From Evernia prunastri (lineage: Eukaryota; Ascomycota; Lecanoromycetes; Lecanorales; Parmeliaceae): 64,000 bases of DNA. A program made the position numbers and the translations under genes. Below, in pieces: positions 21,907 through 33,501 of the stretch. Every line of letters starts with the position of its first letter. Positions within the stretch are counted from its first letter, which is position 1. Under the pieces are notes generated by a model. The model saw nothing but the letters and a program-made list of their open reading frames with translations. It did not search any database and was not told where the DNA came from. The stretch lies in assembly GCA_003184365.1 (NCBI GenBank), contig NKYR01000094.1, positions 1-64,000 on the forward strand, given 5' to 3'.

Positions 21907-24279
21907 TTACCCGGTGCTCTGGCCACTACCTGCAGGCGAACAAACCCACCCTCTCGCACAAGTGCCTTTACAGTCCGACGCTTCAGTGCAGCAAGGAGAC
22001 GTGCAGCCCGTTCCTGATGAAGAAGAGGAGGCAGGCAGTACTGCGGTATTCACGGGACAATTGTTCGCGGTTGGCTGTATGGAGTAGTCACAGTTTCTTG
22101 ATGCTGAACCACTGACGGTAGCGTACAAGAAGTCTACGTAGACTTCGTTGCAATTACAATAGTCTACTCCGGGGCAGCCTTGTTCATCACCCGCGTCAAC
22201 AGCGGCGCAGCCATTGAGTCCATCCTGGCCTGGGATATTGGTTGGAGCCGAGCTGACCGAAATTGGATTGATGGTTGAAGTTGGAAGAACGGAATAGGCA
22301 CATTCTGCCCGGTTGGCGGCACCGGTAGCTGATGTTGCAGCTGCAATGGCTGCGAACTTCATTCCGCTGCAAGAGCACCAGATACTAGGGCTGTACCAAG
22401 GAGCTCCATCAGAGGAACAGCTTGGAGAAGGTGAACTTGCTGTGGAAGCGGCGTTCGCACTCATAAGAAGGGCTCCTTTGGCCCTAGGTCTCAAAGTCAG
22501 TATGCTTTTTTTTTTTTGTGGAAATCAAGCTTGAGGTACGGAAATGGTGCTGGAGATGTTTTACTCCCGCATCGAATTTTGAAATCGAAATGCAATTTGG
22601 ATCGGGATGACCAGCTCCGGCACAAAAGACTCACATCATAGACCCAAGAATTGTTTGCTGGGCGCCTAGCCATGATGAATCACCAGTATAAACGTAAGGA
22701 GTGACCAGCGGCGCACAGGAACACCCGGAAATCGTCCCCGCCGAAGTGCACGTCGCAGTAATATCGTCACCAAGGCATGTCTTATCCTCGCAGGCAGGCT
22801 ACACTCATGTTAACTAAGCCTCTAACAATTACGGACAGCGATGCTTACGGGTTGCCCTGTCGGGCAAGAACCTGATTGTACCGTCTTCGTTACGGAGGCA
22901 AAGTCACTAGATGGCATAACATTCGTGCTCGCGATATTGATTCGATGATTCACCGACTCATCGAAAAGTACAAGGAATAATACAGCCAAGTCGAATAATG
23001 TCTCGTCCTGAAAAGTGTTAGTATTCAATCCCGAGATAGCATACGAAGCGGTTGGGATATCACCGGCACCAACGCTAGCGCCGCAATCGCACGGCCAGTA
23101 GCGAAGATAGCTTGAACAGCGTTGTACAAAACACCACCAGCGGCAAGCGGTGGAAGCTTTCCGATTGTCAGAAGATTACTCAACGGGCCGTCCAGTGCAT
23201 TCATCGCTGCCATCGCATCAGGTACGACGCACCCCTCGATCGAGCGCTTACTGCTACCAGCAGAAGCAGTAGCTGGACAACTCTGTTGCGCTTGGTTCTG
23301 CATCCACCGTAGGGCATCTGAAGGGTTAAGGACAAGTACCAGAGTATTAGGAGTCTAGTAAGAAGTACTGACCAGCGTCTAGGAAAGTCGCAATGATATC
23401 GCCAGCACTATATCCAGCACCACTGGCAACTGCAGTGCTGAAAGCGATAGCTGTACTCGTGATTGTGCTTGGATTGATAGTTCCAGTGATTAATCCTCCC
23501 GCGCTCACGGAGGGAACGTTGGTTATGGGAACTTCTTGAGCCGGGCCATTGCTCGCAGTTTGGAGAAAAAGGTCCGCGGCATCTTGAGCCGCGATGATGG
23601 ACGAAGCTTGCGCCGCTCCCAGATTGATACGCACTGGAACCGATTTGTGTTCTGCACTATAAAGCTCGATGATCTCGCTAGGATTCAACATCAGCATTCA
23701 CGTTTGTGAACACCGTTGAAACCACTCACTGTGCAAACGCTGCTAATAGGATTCCACCGGCAATAAGAATAAAGCCAATCGCGCGACTCTCAAGGTCGTA
23801 ATCCGCGGCTACGAGAGCGTCTTGGATACTGGACTCGCAATATGTGGTATCACTGACGCAATTGATCTCATACGTTGATACAATGATTGCTTGAAGACCG
23901 TCCGCTAAATAGAGATCAAGGCTACCATCGGAAGCTTGATGTAGGGCTAGTGCACTACCTGTGGGTAAGGGAGGACTGTTTGGCTGACGATGAGATGTGA
24001 GCTGGAGCGCAAGGCCTGATCATCGGGAGAAATTTTACCGCCGTGGTAGTTATTATGTCCGCTGGATTTCCCACTAGTGATTCCAGCGTCAGTATGTTGT
24101 ATCTCTCCTCCACAGCAGGTCATGCGGCCCCGATCGCGGTAGGCAAGAAGACGAAAGTCACTCCAAAGACACTTACAGTCCAGAGTTAGTACGCGTTTCA
24201 ATGGATTACCTTGTCCAGAACACGTGTCAAGAAGAGAGCTCAAAATAAGCAGAGCCACAGAGAACCTAATAGAAGACAT
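21907..24279 (-). CDS. Cysteine-rich secreted/surface protein (gene A)
   Basis: The predicted start at 24279 gives a signal peptide (MSSIRFSVALLILSSLLDTC). The exact first introns are not resolved. The central part has DGSLDLYLADGLQAIIVSTY, a hydrophobic stretch (IGFILIAGGILLAAFA) that may be a helix, then helical Ala-rich sequence. A Cys cluster follows: CPTGQP spliced to PACEDKTCLGDD and GCSCAP. It lines up with CPDITAAPNCDDCGGDNGN and SCPCYDPP of gene B. The last exon carries two copies of a small Cys motif of the form W/Y-C-x-C then C-x-Y-S (WCSCSG ... CAYSVLPT and YCNCNE ... CDYSIQPT), and then a Cys-rich tail (CTSPCCTEASDCKGTC). The joins at the CPTGQP and GSMM/AKGALL exons are in frame. 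I do not recognise the enzyme class. The Cys cluster recalls regions that follow GH18 domains in large fungal chitinases, but no GH18 domain is present. Related to gene B. Confidence 0.65.
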
Positions 24280-25530
24280 GATGAGAGAATCTGAGGCAGG
24301 ATGGAAAATCATGAAGATACGAGGCAACGCATCGAGCACAATTTAAGAGAAGGAACCGTGATTCACGAGAGATATATTCAAACCGCTATCCGGAAGTCTT
24401 GAATATTTTGTGCTTGTACCATGAAATTGCACCAAAGCTCGGCTGATGATGTCGGACTTCGGCCAACAACAACAGCCAGCCTAAGGTACGTCGAGACATG
24501 CGAGCTCATAATAATTGACCGCACTTCATTTTGAAATTTGAATTAATGATTACGAGCCCACAGCCTAGCTCGTAAAAATGACGCCGCGGCCGCAACAATA
24601 TCCCGATGTATAAGAGTTTGGCGGCGTCTTGTTCGTATCACCGTTTCACCGATCATTAGGCTTTAAGGAAGAAATTGTAAGCTTGTTGATGAAACGGCGA
24701 ACAGCGAAATATATATTAATCCCCAAGTTTTACGAAAAGTTGCAGCAAAGGATTTACCGCCGAAACAACAGGAACCCATGCAGGTCAATTTTGAGCCTCT
24801 TTTAGCGGATGACTGAACCAAGGCGCTAAGCTGAAATTAGACGGCCTTACAACATACTAGCGGCATTTTGCAGCTCCAGCTGCTCTGACAATTTCAACAT
24901 AATGAAAGTCCTAGCTTGGGAAATGGATGTCGTGTCTCTTTCTCATATTTACTAAGCACATCAGTGCGAGCAACCACGGATCGAAGACTCATGGCCACCC
25001 TATCTGTTGTTTTCCCTTACAAACGGTTCAACCGACATTTTTAAGTAGTCTTTTATACGCCATACCCGCGAAGAATCGCCGCATGATTTCAAAATAGCCC
25101 CCACTCAATTGCCGTCTGTTCGGATCCGAGCTATTGGCCTCTATTTATACCTTAAGTATATGGCCTTGTTGGACTTGAGGCACCGTATCGCAATTAGTGT
25201 TCCGCACACGCGAGTCTAAAAAGAATATCCATTGTTCTGCATCTCGGAAACCAACATGTTCACGCGAAATTTCAGCTCGTTCACGCAGTAGCTAAAGAAT
25301 CAAGCCAATGCCTAGTCATATCCTGTCGGCACTCTTACTCTTCGTATCTTCCTATGTCTCCGTATTTAACCTACATATGCACTGCGGCATGATATTGAGT
25401 GGCACCTGACGATAGCCTGACACAAGGATTAAAGGCATAAGAATCGAGGTTTCTCTTCGTACACCTACAGAGCTTTCTTTTTTCTCGTGCCGTCTTCACT
25501 CTGTCTTTTCTCACTTATTCAACATCTTTC
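24280..25530. other. Intergenic region
   Basis: Divergent spacer between gene A and the metallopeptidase. Moderately AT-rich, with no convincing open frame. A CT-rich leader precedes 25531. Confidence 0.35.
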
Positions 25531-27089
25531 ATGCTGATGATGTATCAAATGACCTTAGCTATATCAGCGTTAGTCTTTTTCTGTTTAACGAACATAGGCC
25601 ATGCCATCATCTTTGATCCTTCCTGTGCGAGTGAGGTCCCCTCCATTTTGCCATCTATCTCGACCGTTCATTAACCCAATTCAGCCTACCAGACACCATT
25701 CCTTGAGAGGGCGTTCACAAATGCATTTTTGTCGGCCGCGAACGGTGCAGCCCAGCTCGGTCCAGGCAAGACCGTGGCAGATGATCCAGACATTGACAAT
25801 CTTGCTGCTTGGCTATTTGGGGATGGCAGCAATTATCAAGAGGCCTATACTCGACTCAACGGTGTATCACAGATACCAAAGACCTTTACCACTGATAGAA
25901 CCGACAATAGTAATGCAAACGTGAGCGGTCTTGCGTAGTGAATATCTCGTTGAAATGGACAATCTCTGAGTCCCATCAAGCCATTTCTGCGAGTGCCAGA
26001 TTTTTGGATTTCCTTCTCGGCTTGGAAATCTGTCTGAAAGCAAATGCTGATCTCGGATGCTGCAGAACATCGTGGTCTACTGTAACTTTGATCGCCTACA
26101 AACCCCCAATCCTCCAAGGCCCTGCTACGTGAGTTGGCTCGTTCTCGCCGTATCTTCCATCTCTAATATTTCAATGGAGGTTGCAAGACTGGTCGCAGGA
26201 CAATCTCTTCTCAGGACGGCTTTCGCAACTCAGAGTTGACCTGAAAAGAAATATACTGACTTCTAAATCATTTAGTTATACGATCCGCACACTACTACAT
26301 ATCAAGCCATCGCTGATCAGGATTTCCAAGTGTGCAAGACCGGGGTTCGTACCTTTCGTCACAATCCTTACCCGTTTACACTCAAGCAACGCTGATTCCG
26401 TAATTTGCGTAGACCGCTTCATTTGGAAACACACGGCCAAAAGCAATCACCAATGGATATACTTCGCTCAATCCGAGAGTGGCCCCAGTGCTCACTACCA
26501 TGGTGCAGCACCGAAAAGTGCCCGACCCTTGGACTCGTAATTGCTAAAGCTCGTGTATTCAGGACCTCTGCCCGTGGTATCTCCAGCAGGTAGCCCAGCA
26601 ACAATGGAGACTTGGTTCAGACCTCAATATCATTGGTGTCCTCGGGCAACTCGCCAACTTCGCCTCAAATCTGTTCAGCGGTAATACTGACATGGATACT
26701 CTGGCAATATTCGATTAGTAAGAACGAGCTCCTTTCCCAAAAGTCATTTTGACGTAGAAACTTACTCACGCAGTACCATCTTGCACGAGCTTACGCACAG
26801 CCGAGCATGCGGCATAACTCAAAATGCACTTCGAGAACCCGAAGCATATGGCTGGAATGCTTGTGTAGACGCAAAATCGCCCTCCAATTCAGAATCATTG
26901 GCCATGTTCTGTCTTGGAACGGACAAGATCCAGCTTGGTTATACGATTTTGGAAGATGGATCGGTTATGACAGCCAGCCAAATCGACGGTTTGGCTTACC
27001 CTCTCTCAGACAGCAGTAGATCTGGCCACTCCTCGGGCGCGTCGTCGCCGGGTATAGATGATCCAGACAGGTACGTGTTCTCAGAGTAA
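25531..27089 (+). CDS. Secreted HExxH metallopeptidase-like protein (M35-like), copy 1
   Basis: Probable secreted zinc peptidase of the deuterolysin/lysine-specific (aspzincin-like) type. The start at 25531 gives a signal peptide ending near LTNIGHA, then IIFDPSCA. Spliced segments follow: AFTNAFLSAANGAAQLG, NIVVYCNFDRLQTPNPPRP, and DLCPWYLQQVAQQQW, a position that in relatives carries a conserved Cys-Pro. The last exon has the zinc motif HELTH (26784-26798), then AYGWNACVDAKSPSN and ALFC-type sequence (ESLAMFCLG). In M35-type enzymes a downstream GT-x-x-D supplies the third ligand. Here I see YGWNAC in its place, so activity is uncertain. The middle exons (26270-26570) are not fully resolved. 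A possible further donor (GTACGT at 27071) might extend the C-terminus. Neighbour of gene A. Confidence 0.7.
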
Positions 27090-27577
27090 TTGCTTGATAT
27101 CCAAACTTTGTTTTCGAGGGGAGATTCTGACTCCCAGGTTTCATTAGTCCAGCGCCCGGAAGCGGATCTACGACTCCGGGCAAGAAACGTGAGCTTGGTA
27201 TGACGGCGAAAAAGGGGGTGATACATTCAGAAAGGAGGTTCAATGCCTAGAGAGATGAAAGGTAGAGAGATGAAAGGCCACATCGGAAAGGGGGAAAGCG
27301 GCTTTCTCCACTAACAGTCTCACAAATATTCGAGCATCTTTTTCATCACAAAGCCTTAGATCTGTAGGACTTTGTATAACGAGCCGATAAAGTGAACAAG
27401 GAGGGTCCTAGTACCGTAAGGCGTGTTCCCAGTGATCCTGGTTAGTAGGTAGATTCACATGAGCACGTGATCTTGTATTCATCCTGCCTTGCCATGTGCT
27501 TGGAATACAGAATCAAGTTATGCAAAATACTCTACTTGACTCGCTGCTGTAGATCATAGCTACCTAGTAATATCAAC
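27090..27577. other. Intergenic region
   Basis: A short repeated word (GAGAGATGAAAGG twice at about 27249-27274) and no gene. Confidence 0.35.
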
Positions 27578-28612
27578 ATGCTCAGCCGTCTCTACAAGAC
27601 CATTCAGTACCTCTTGAATATCCTGCGCTGGTCTCGATTCCACCTCCTCCGCTTCCTCCGCCGCATCGCCAGTCAAATCCTCCAAGCCTGGCCTGCTAAA
27701 ACGCAGAACCGCAGCATCACACCCAAATCCGAGCCCAAGCCCAAGCCCAAGCCCAAGCCCAGAGCCTTGCCCACAATCCGACCCCGTGCCCTCACGCCCC
27801 CACCCAATCCTCGCACCTTCCCAGAAACACCACCCCCGGCCTTCCTGCAGCTCCAATCCCCCGTCTTCAACCGTCTCCCTCCCGAGATCCGCCACCTCAT
27901 CTACCGGCACGCCCTCGTCCCCATCGTCACGCACATCGTGCACCTCGGCCCCCGCCTCGGCCACGTCCGCTGCCGGGATCCGCACCACGCGCGGCCGTGG
28001 CCCCACCGCTGCTGGGGCATCACCGTGGGCGGAAGCGATCTCTACGGCGGGCCGCACGACGACCTGGTGGACAAGGACGACGGGCGCGGGGGTCTGCTGT
28101 CCCTGTTGATGGCGTGCCGTCGGATCTACACCGAAGCGATACCGGCGCTGTACGGCGACGCGACCTTCTCGATGCTGCACTTGGACAACGTCATCGCCCT
28201 GGCGGACACGATCCTGCCGCAGCGACTCGGCGCGATCCGCAGCCTGGAGCTCGGCTGGTACTTCTACATCCCGTACCCGCTCTACACGCGCAAATTCCAG
28301 CCGCTGCACCGTCCGCCTTACGATATCGCTACGTGGGAAGGGGTCTGGCGTGTACTGGCGGGTATGGAAGGGTTGAGGGTGCTGCGGGTCGATTTGGTGG
28401 GGAGGTGGATTGAGCCTTTGACTAAGGACGAGGAGGGGCGGTTGTTGGGGCCCGCGATGAAGGTTAGGAGGCCGCGGGTGTGGGATATGAGGGTTGACTG
28501 GGAGGATGCGGGGGTGGATTGGGAGGCGCTGGGAGCGCCTTTTAGGGTTGTGAGAGATGAAAGGACTGGTAGTGAGGGCGATGCGGTCGAGACCAGTATT
28601 TGGAATACGTGA
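27578..28612 (+). CDS. DUF7730-type (fungal F-box-like) protein
   Basis: A single open frame of 344 residues with no intron needed. The N-terminus is basic and hydrophobic. A run of KPKP units (residues about 52-62) follows, then the typical start of the fungal DUF7730/2EXR family: FNRLPPEIRHLIYRHAL (from about residue 97). LLSLLMACRRIYTEAIPALYG (about 170-190) is the second conserved block, usual in this family as the place where earlier generations of the fold read 'R-x-I-Y-x-E-x-x-x-x-L-Y'. These proteins are very common in moulds and their role is unknown; the N-terminal block resembles an F-box. GC content is high compared with flanks, so many shadow frames are open. The start could also be slightly downstream. 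Confidence 0.8.
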   Translation: MLSRLYKTIQYLLNILRWSRFHLLRFLRRIASQILQAWPAKTQNRSITPKSEPKPKPKPKPRALPTIRPRALTPPPNPRTFPETPPPAFLQLQSPVFNRLPPEIRHLIYRHALVPIVTHIVHLGPRLGHVRCRDPHHARPWPHRCWGITVGGSDLYGGPHDDLVDKDDGRGGLLSLLMACRRIYTEAIPALYGDATFSMLHLDNVIALADTILPQRLGAIRSLELGWYFYIPYPLYTRKFQPLHRPPYDIATWEGVWRVLAGMEGLRVLRVDLVGRWIEPLTKDEEGRLLGPAMKVRRPRVWDMRVDWEDAGVDWEALGAPFRVVRDERTGSEGDAVETSIWNT

Positions 28613-29784
28613 TTCGCCGGATAGTTATGATCCTCACCTGCTAACTTAAACATGCATGCATATGCTCCGGATCCAAGGCCATCGGGAGGGAGTGGATCGT
28701 CGAGCAAGACACTCGGTGAGAAGGACCCCAAACCGGACACGCCAGTCTCACTCCTCCAGATCCCCATCGCATCGACTGGCTTCTGTACGCTTACGCTTTA
28801 CGCTACATTCATGCAGACACTTACGTCCTGACCTTGGCTGTCTCGCATCGCGTGTCTCATCCAGAACTGAACTTCTTGAGCCACAAATCCTCCGCACGAA
28901 CCCTGTTCTAGAGGCCATGCACTTCTGACTCGGGTTGCTGTAGTGCTCCAGACACCACATGCGTACTCGACCGACAAGAGAAGGAGAGGGTAGCTAGACT
29001 GCAACTCTCAGAGAACATCACCCCGAATTATTGATTACTCTTCCTTGGCTAGCTGGGCACTGCGTGCATACCTGCTTAGATATTCTTAATCCGCCTTTGA
29101 TGCTTCAATTAGATGTCTAGGTATGTCTTGAAGCGGGGAAGAACTGAAAGGCAGGAGGTGGGGGGTGTTAGAAGCAGGGATAGAGACGGCGTATCTAATG
29201 AAATGTGATACCATTTTCGCGGAAATCACGAAATCACGATCTAGATATTGTTGTTGATTTGGTGTTGAGCATTTCGAGGGGAAGGTAGCACTGCGATCTG
29301 CACTTCATTGCATTGCGTTGCGTATAATATCACTGGCTCTAATCATTAGATGAGCTCCTTCTCGCGCTCTGCCATCTCGAATAATGGTTCGTCCCCAATG
29401 CCCTTTAGGTGGGATCACTTGCAGCGTTTTTGCCGATGAACCGGAGCCTTCGATTCCCAAGTGGGGAGGTCCTTTCGATTGTTTTGGGCCTGCGTGCTCA
29501 TTGCTTTGGTAACTCATGGGTGACTTATTTGCCTTCCCTTTCGGCATGGCTGGCTGTTCAACCCAATGAATACCCTTATTTCAACATTGGGCTTCGCTTA
29601 GATCAATGATGATAATGGCCGTCCAGTCTGCAATCTCCGCCCGTAATGTTTGGGGTGGAGGCGATCAGTAGTTGACCGTCGTGTAGCTTTTGAATGGCCT
29701 TCTCCTGAAGTTTGACCCGTGGTTTGGGGGATCTGCGCCTCAAATAGCTTGCGTTGTGAGATCCTGTTCCCAGCCATAGGGGGC
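28613..29784. other. Intergenic region with a weak minus-strand frame
   Basis: Mostly non-coding. A minus-strand frame at 29305-29547 (80 residues, Lys/Gly/Ser-rich, starting MPKGKANKSPMS) has a fairly protein-like composition but no family that I recognise; it is recorded here as a possibility only. Confidence 0.25.
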
Positions 29785-30405
29785 TCAAGGCTCCTCCGGT
29801 CGTTGTACATTGTTCTCAATCCATCCCATATCTGACCACGGTGACACCTTTGCAATGACCTTCCCCTGTATCAACGCCAACGGTATCGGCCCGTAGAATC
29901 TCGAGTCCCTTGATTCCGGAAGATTGTCCCCTAGAACCCAGCAATGACCATCAGACACCTATTGTGACGCTCAATCAGCACTGTCGTACCACATCCGCGC
30001 TGACTATATCAAGCCTTTCAGACGCGGAAGTCGTACTTGTATCATCATCTTGCCCCTCCCCTCCTCTCCGTCCTTGACGACAAAATCTCCTGGCATGCCC
30101 GTGACCCTCTTCACGGCCGCACTCCCAAGGACCATCGGGTGCTTGAATTCTACCACGTCTCCAACTTTGATCCCTCTACCTCTTCTGTACGTTTGATCTG
30201 TGTAGACACGTACTCCTCGGACATTGATGGTAGGTAGCATGGAGGGTCCGTCAGTGAGACCGACGCAGCCGACATGGTTGGTGAGGAAGTGGACTATGAA
30301 GAATGTTTTGATGGAGAGACCAAATGAAACTGGGAAACGGTGAGCGGAAGTCATTGAATCGGCATAGTATGGCACGATTGATGGATAGACCATTGGCTGA
30401 TGCAA
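29785..30405 (-). CDS. IMP1: Mitochondrial inner membrane protease subunit 1
   Basis: Catalytic subunit of the inner mitochondrial membrane peptidase (family S26), which removes sorting signals from proteins delivered to the intermembrane space. Two exons (30037-30405 and 29785-29958) join in frame to 180 residues. The catalytic Ser is in GPSMLPTI (Ser55 from the first ATG) and the catalytic Lys is in SAAVKRVTGMPGD (Lys99). The S26 box after the intron is GHCWVLGDNLPESRDSR, followed by FYGPIPLALIQGKV. One N-terminal membrane helix (FFIVHFL region) precedes the Ser. A second in-frame ATG at 30354 gives 163 residues and is an equally good start, nearer to the usual N-terminus. No defect seen. 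Confidence 0.92.
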
Positions 30406-31673
30406 TGTTGTTCAGCCCGAGGGCCATCAAATCGACAGCAAGGCTAAGATAAGGTTACGGGTAAGGTTGTGATCTACCTTACTTGATGGGTGTTTCTAAA
30501 CCTCAGCCCATCCCCACGGTAATATTACCGGAGAACGATTAGGCCAAGGTTCATATTCCCGTAAAACATACCTTACCTTGTAGGGTGTTCTTTTATTTCT
30601 TCTTATTGTCTTCGAGAATATTTGATAACATGTCAATGTTCTTAATCTAGCTGAGCAGCCTCCAGTTCAATCGAGATCACATTATCTCGGCTTCCCTCTT
30701 TCTCGCAGTCTTGCGATCCATCCCGCCTTTGTCACGACACCAATTTGGGCTGGTCCCACTGGAAGTTCTCATTTACAACTAAAGAGCCGAATGATACAAT
30801 GCTCCGTGGTTATTTTGAGTGGTGACTCTCGCAGCAAGGGCCAACTTTTTATATATAAATTAAAGACGAGGCGCGAGCGATTTGTCTATCTCTGGAAACG
30901 GCAATTCGGTGCCTGCCTCCAAGAATGCTTGTCCTTCAGGAATGACTATTCGGCCATGACGATCAGAACAGGACCGGCGACTATTGTGACGCCACACGAG
31001 CCCTCCTTTAACCACCCCTACGCCCCGTCCAGCCGTGCTCGAGTTTCCGTCCCCATCCCTGTCGTCATTCAAAGCTGCTCTCATCGCCCGCCCACGTGCC
31101 GCGAATACTAACTTCTCCTTAAGTGACCACGTCAAGCCGTTCCAATCATAGGAGCCATCGAAACTGGCGAGTGGCGCAACGTCATCACCAAGCTTCGCGC
31201 TTTGAAGCCCTACCAATTCGAACATCCCTATTTATAGACTTAGACATGCTTCCCACAGACCGCCTGAATGGCGTCTCCTCCGACCCAGTCTCCTCCGACC
31301 CAGTCCGGGGTACCTTCTTGCACCCAGTACCAGCGTCCGCGCGCCTGGACGGAGATCCTCTTCCCGCTAGATACGTGATTAACATCCAGATGAGTACCAA
31401 CGATACCGTATAGAGCTAGCCACCAGCCGGAGCGCCCTACTGACGATCCGCCCTTGTCTCTTGCCAGTGGGATGCCGAGAAGGAGAAATGATATGAGTCT
31501 CTAATGCAAGTTCGCGACCTTGCTAAAAAAGAAAGGTTCTAAGAATCTCTAATCATGCACTTACCACATCACCAATGCATTTTGTTGAACTGGGGTTCAA
31601 CCCAAACAGTGTGCATTCACTTGCGCCCCAGTTCCATTACATTCTTTCGAAGTTCCAGGTCAGTCTTCGGTCG
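30406..31673. other. Intergenic region with AGGTA/TACCT words
   Basis: Upstream region of IMP1, with AAGGTTACGGGTAAGG near 30457, CTACCTTACTTG near 30475 and ATACCTTACCTTG near 30568. The direct repeat TCCTCCGACCCAG occurs twice near 31277-31303. A minus-strand frame at 30860-31225 is open but unrecognised. Confidence 0.35.
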
Positions 31674-32655
31674 CTATTCACTGGCAAGCTTCGCTTTCTT
31701 GTTGGGAGGTGAGCGAAATCTCTTCGTAACTGTTTCGATCATTCTCCAGAACCAGTAGAAATTGAGTACGGTCAAGAGCGTGTTACTGCCCAAATACGTA
31801 TATGCCAGCCACGGTGGTAGCACCTGGCCATCAGAAAAGCGCATTACTCCTGATTCCCCGGTCCAATTTTTAGATGTCAGCTCGTCGGTGGTGTTTTGTT
31901 GGAGAACCGCCAAGATGTCCTGGTACACCATCACCGACTGGTACGTCCCCCATACAAGTCGGGATCCGAAGAAGGTTGCCAAGAGGGCAATGCCATTCGC
32001 TAGCTGAGCCTTTCCACCGGTCATGTTGCACTTGTCGAAGTACCAATGGAGGTTCAAGAAAGGAGTCGACGTGGCATAGAGGACAAACGCCACACCATAG
32101 TAGTTCGCGAATGGACGCTTGTAACCCGCAGGTGGTCAGTTCTACGACGTCGTCATGGAATATCACGAGACTCACAAATCCCAAGCTAGTAATCAGCAGC
32201 GCACTGACTGCATGCGCCAGCGATCCCCACCCTAGAGTCCCCACATTTGTAGCGCTGATCTTGACATCCCATATGAAGTATCCTGCCGCGAATGCCTGCG
32301 TCATGCCGAGCGCGCCTGTGTATCCCCAGACCCTCTCTTCCAAGTTCATGTTCTTCCGCTCCTCGTCTGCTAAGACCACCCAGAATGCCAAGCCGCAAAT
32401 GAAGATTGCTTGGATCGTTGAGACGACGCGGATGTTCCAATTGATCTTGCTCCGTAACGGTAAGGATGAGTACGTCTTCGGAAAGAACTGGGAGGAGACT
32501 CTGGGGGCTAAAATAGTGTCCATGAGGTAGTAGATTGTGAATGCTAGTAGGACTTCGTGGGCGTGGAGGGGAAGCGTTTGGAGGGAGAGCACATCCGCGA
32601 TTGGCTGCGTTAGGGAAGAGATGAAGGTTGGAGGTCGCGGCAGAGGATCGATCAT
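31674..32655 (-). CDS. TLC-domain membrane protein (TRAM-LAG1-CLN8)
   Basis: Multi-pass membrane protein, likely of the ER, with a TLC domain. The start at 32655 gives MIDPLPRPPTF. Helices follow around EVLLAFTIYYLMDTIL, IQAIFICGLAFWVVLAD and MTQAFAAGYFIWD. After a small intron (donor GTGAGT, acceptor TTACAAG) comes RPFANYYGVAFVLYATSTPF. The conserved TLC signature NLHWYFDKC lies in the second exon, where ceramide synthases and relatives have the comparable His-containing block. The C-terminus is basic (RFRSPPNKKAKLASE). It matches the TMEM56-like fungal group rather than ceramide synthase, since the double-His motif is absent. The substrate is unknown; TLC proteins are thought to handle or sense lipids. 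Confidence 0.85.
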
Positions 32656-33501
32656 GTTGATGACAAAGCCTGTGCCTGATGAGTGCAGTTCCTGAGGTCT
32701 GATGTTGGCGTTAATTGGTGAGAAAAGGGCTCGGGTTTACCTTAAATTTAGCGACGGCTTTACGGTAAGATTAGATTGCGGTTATATCACGTTACTGGTC
32801 TCACTAGTGGTAATCACTTCTACAACCCTGTTTTACATATGTGAGAAATGATACTTGGCAATGGCTTCGTGTGGGTAGAAGAGGATTGTTCATCATTCTA
32901 CATATGAAGAAGGAAGCCTGGTGCAGAAGATACCCCCGCTAGGCTATGTTGACTAGGCTGCTAGAGACTTCGCCTGCACTTTCCAACTATGTGGCGTCAG
33001 CCTGATGGATTGGTATTGCTTTTCTATGGGTGTGAGGCTATTCAGATGGCCTGGAAAACCCATGCAATCTGCCTACCATTGGCCATTTGACATAGGGTAG
33101 CCGCAACACAGGAGTGCTGCATCATTTCCAACAGCTCGTCACTCACATCAACCATTTTAAGAGTTGATACAACAATGATATATCCACGCAAACAGTAGTC
33201 TGGCTTCCTGTGAACAACAGATGAATACCCCTGGCTAAGATTGAGACTAGACTATCCCTTAAAGAATCCCTCGCGGTTGCAGATGTCAAGAATACAGACT
33301 GGCGTGGTAGAATGTGACGCCTGATCGGCAGCGAGACCTGCCTGCGGCTGTGTATGTGTCAGAGATAGTGGCAACCAGCCATGTTACATTAGTGGCTTGG
33401 CGCGGCACACATCTATATAGCTAGGTACTCCTCCTAGCATTGGATGCTTCTTAGCCCTCTTAATCCCATATTATTCAACCGTATCAGCTGAAACATCAAC
33501 A
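32656..33501. other. Intergenic region
   Basis: Divergent spacer between the TLC gene and the HET gene. No coding potential seen; a TATATAG word lies near 33413. Confidence 0.35.

Noticed and set aside
27560..28413. Long antisense and shifted frames over the DUF7730-like gene
   Set aside because: High GC content removes stop codons from all frames; the plus-strand 344-residue frame carries the family motifs.
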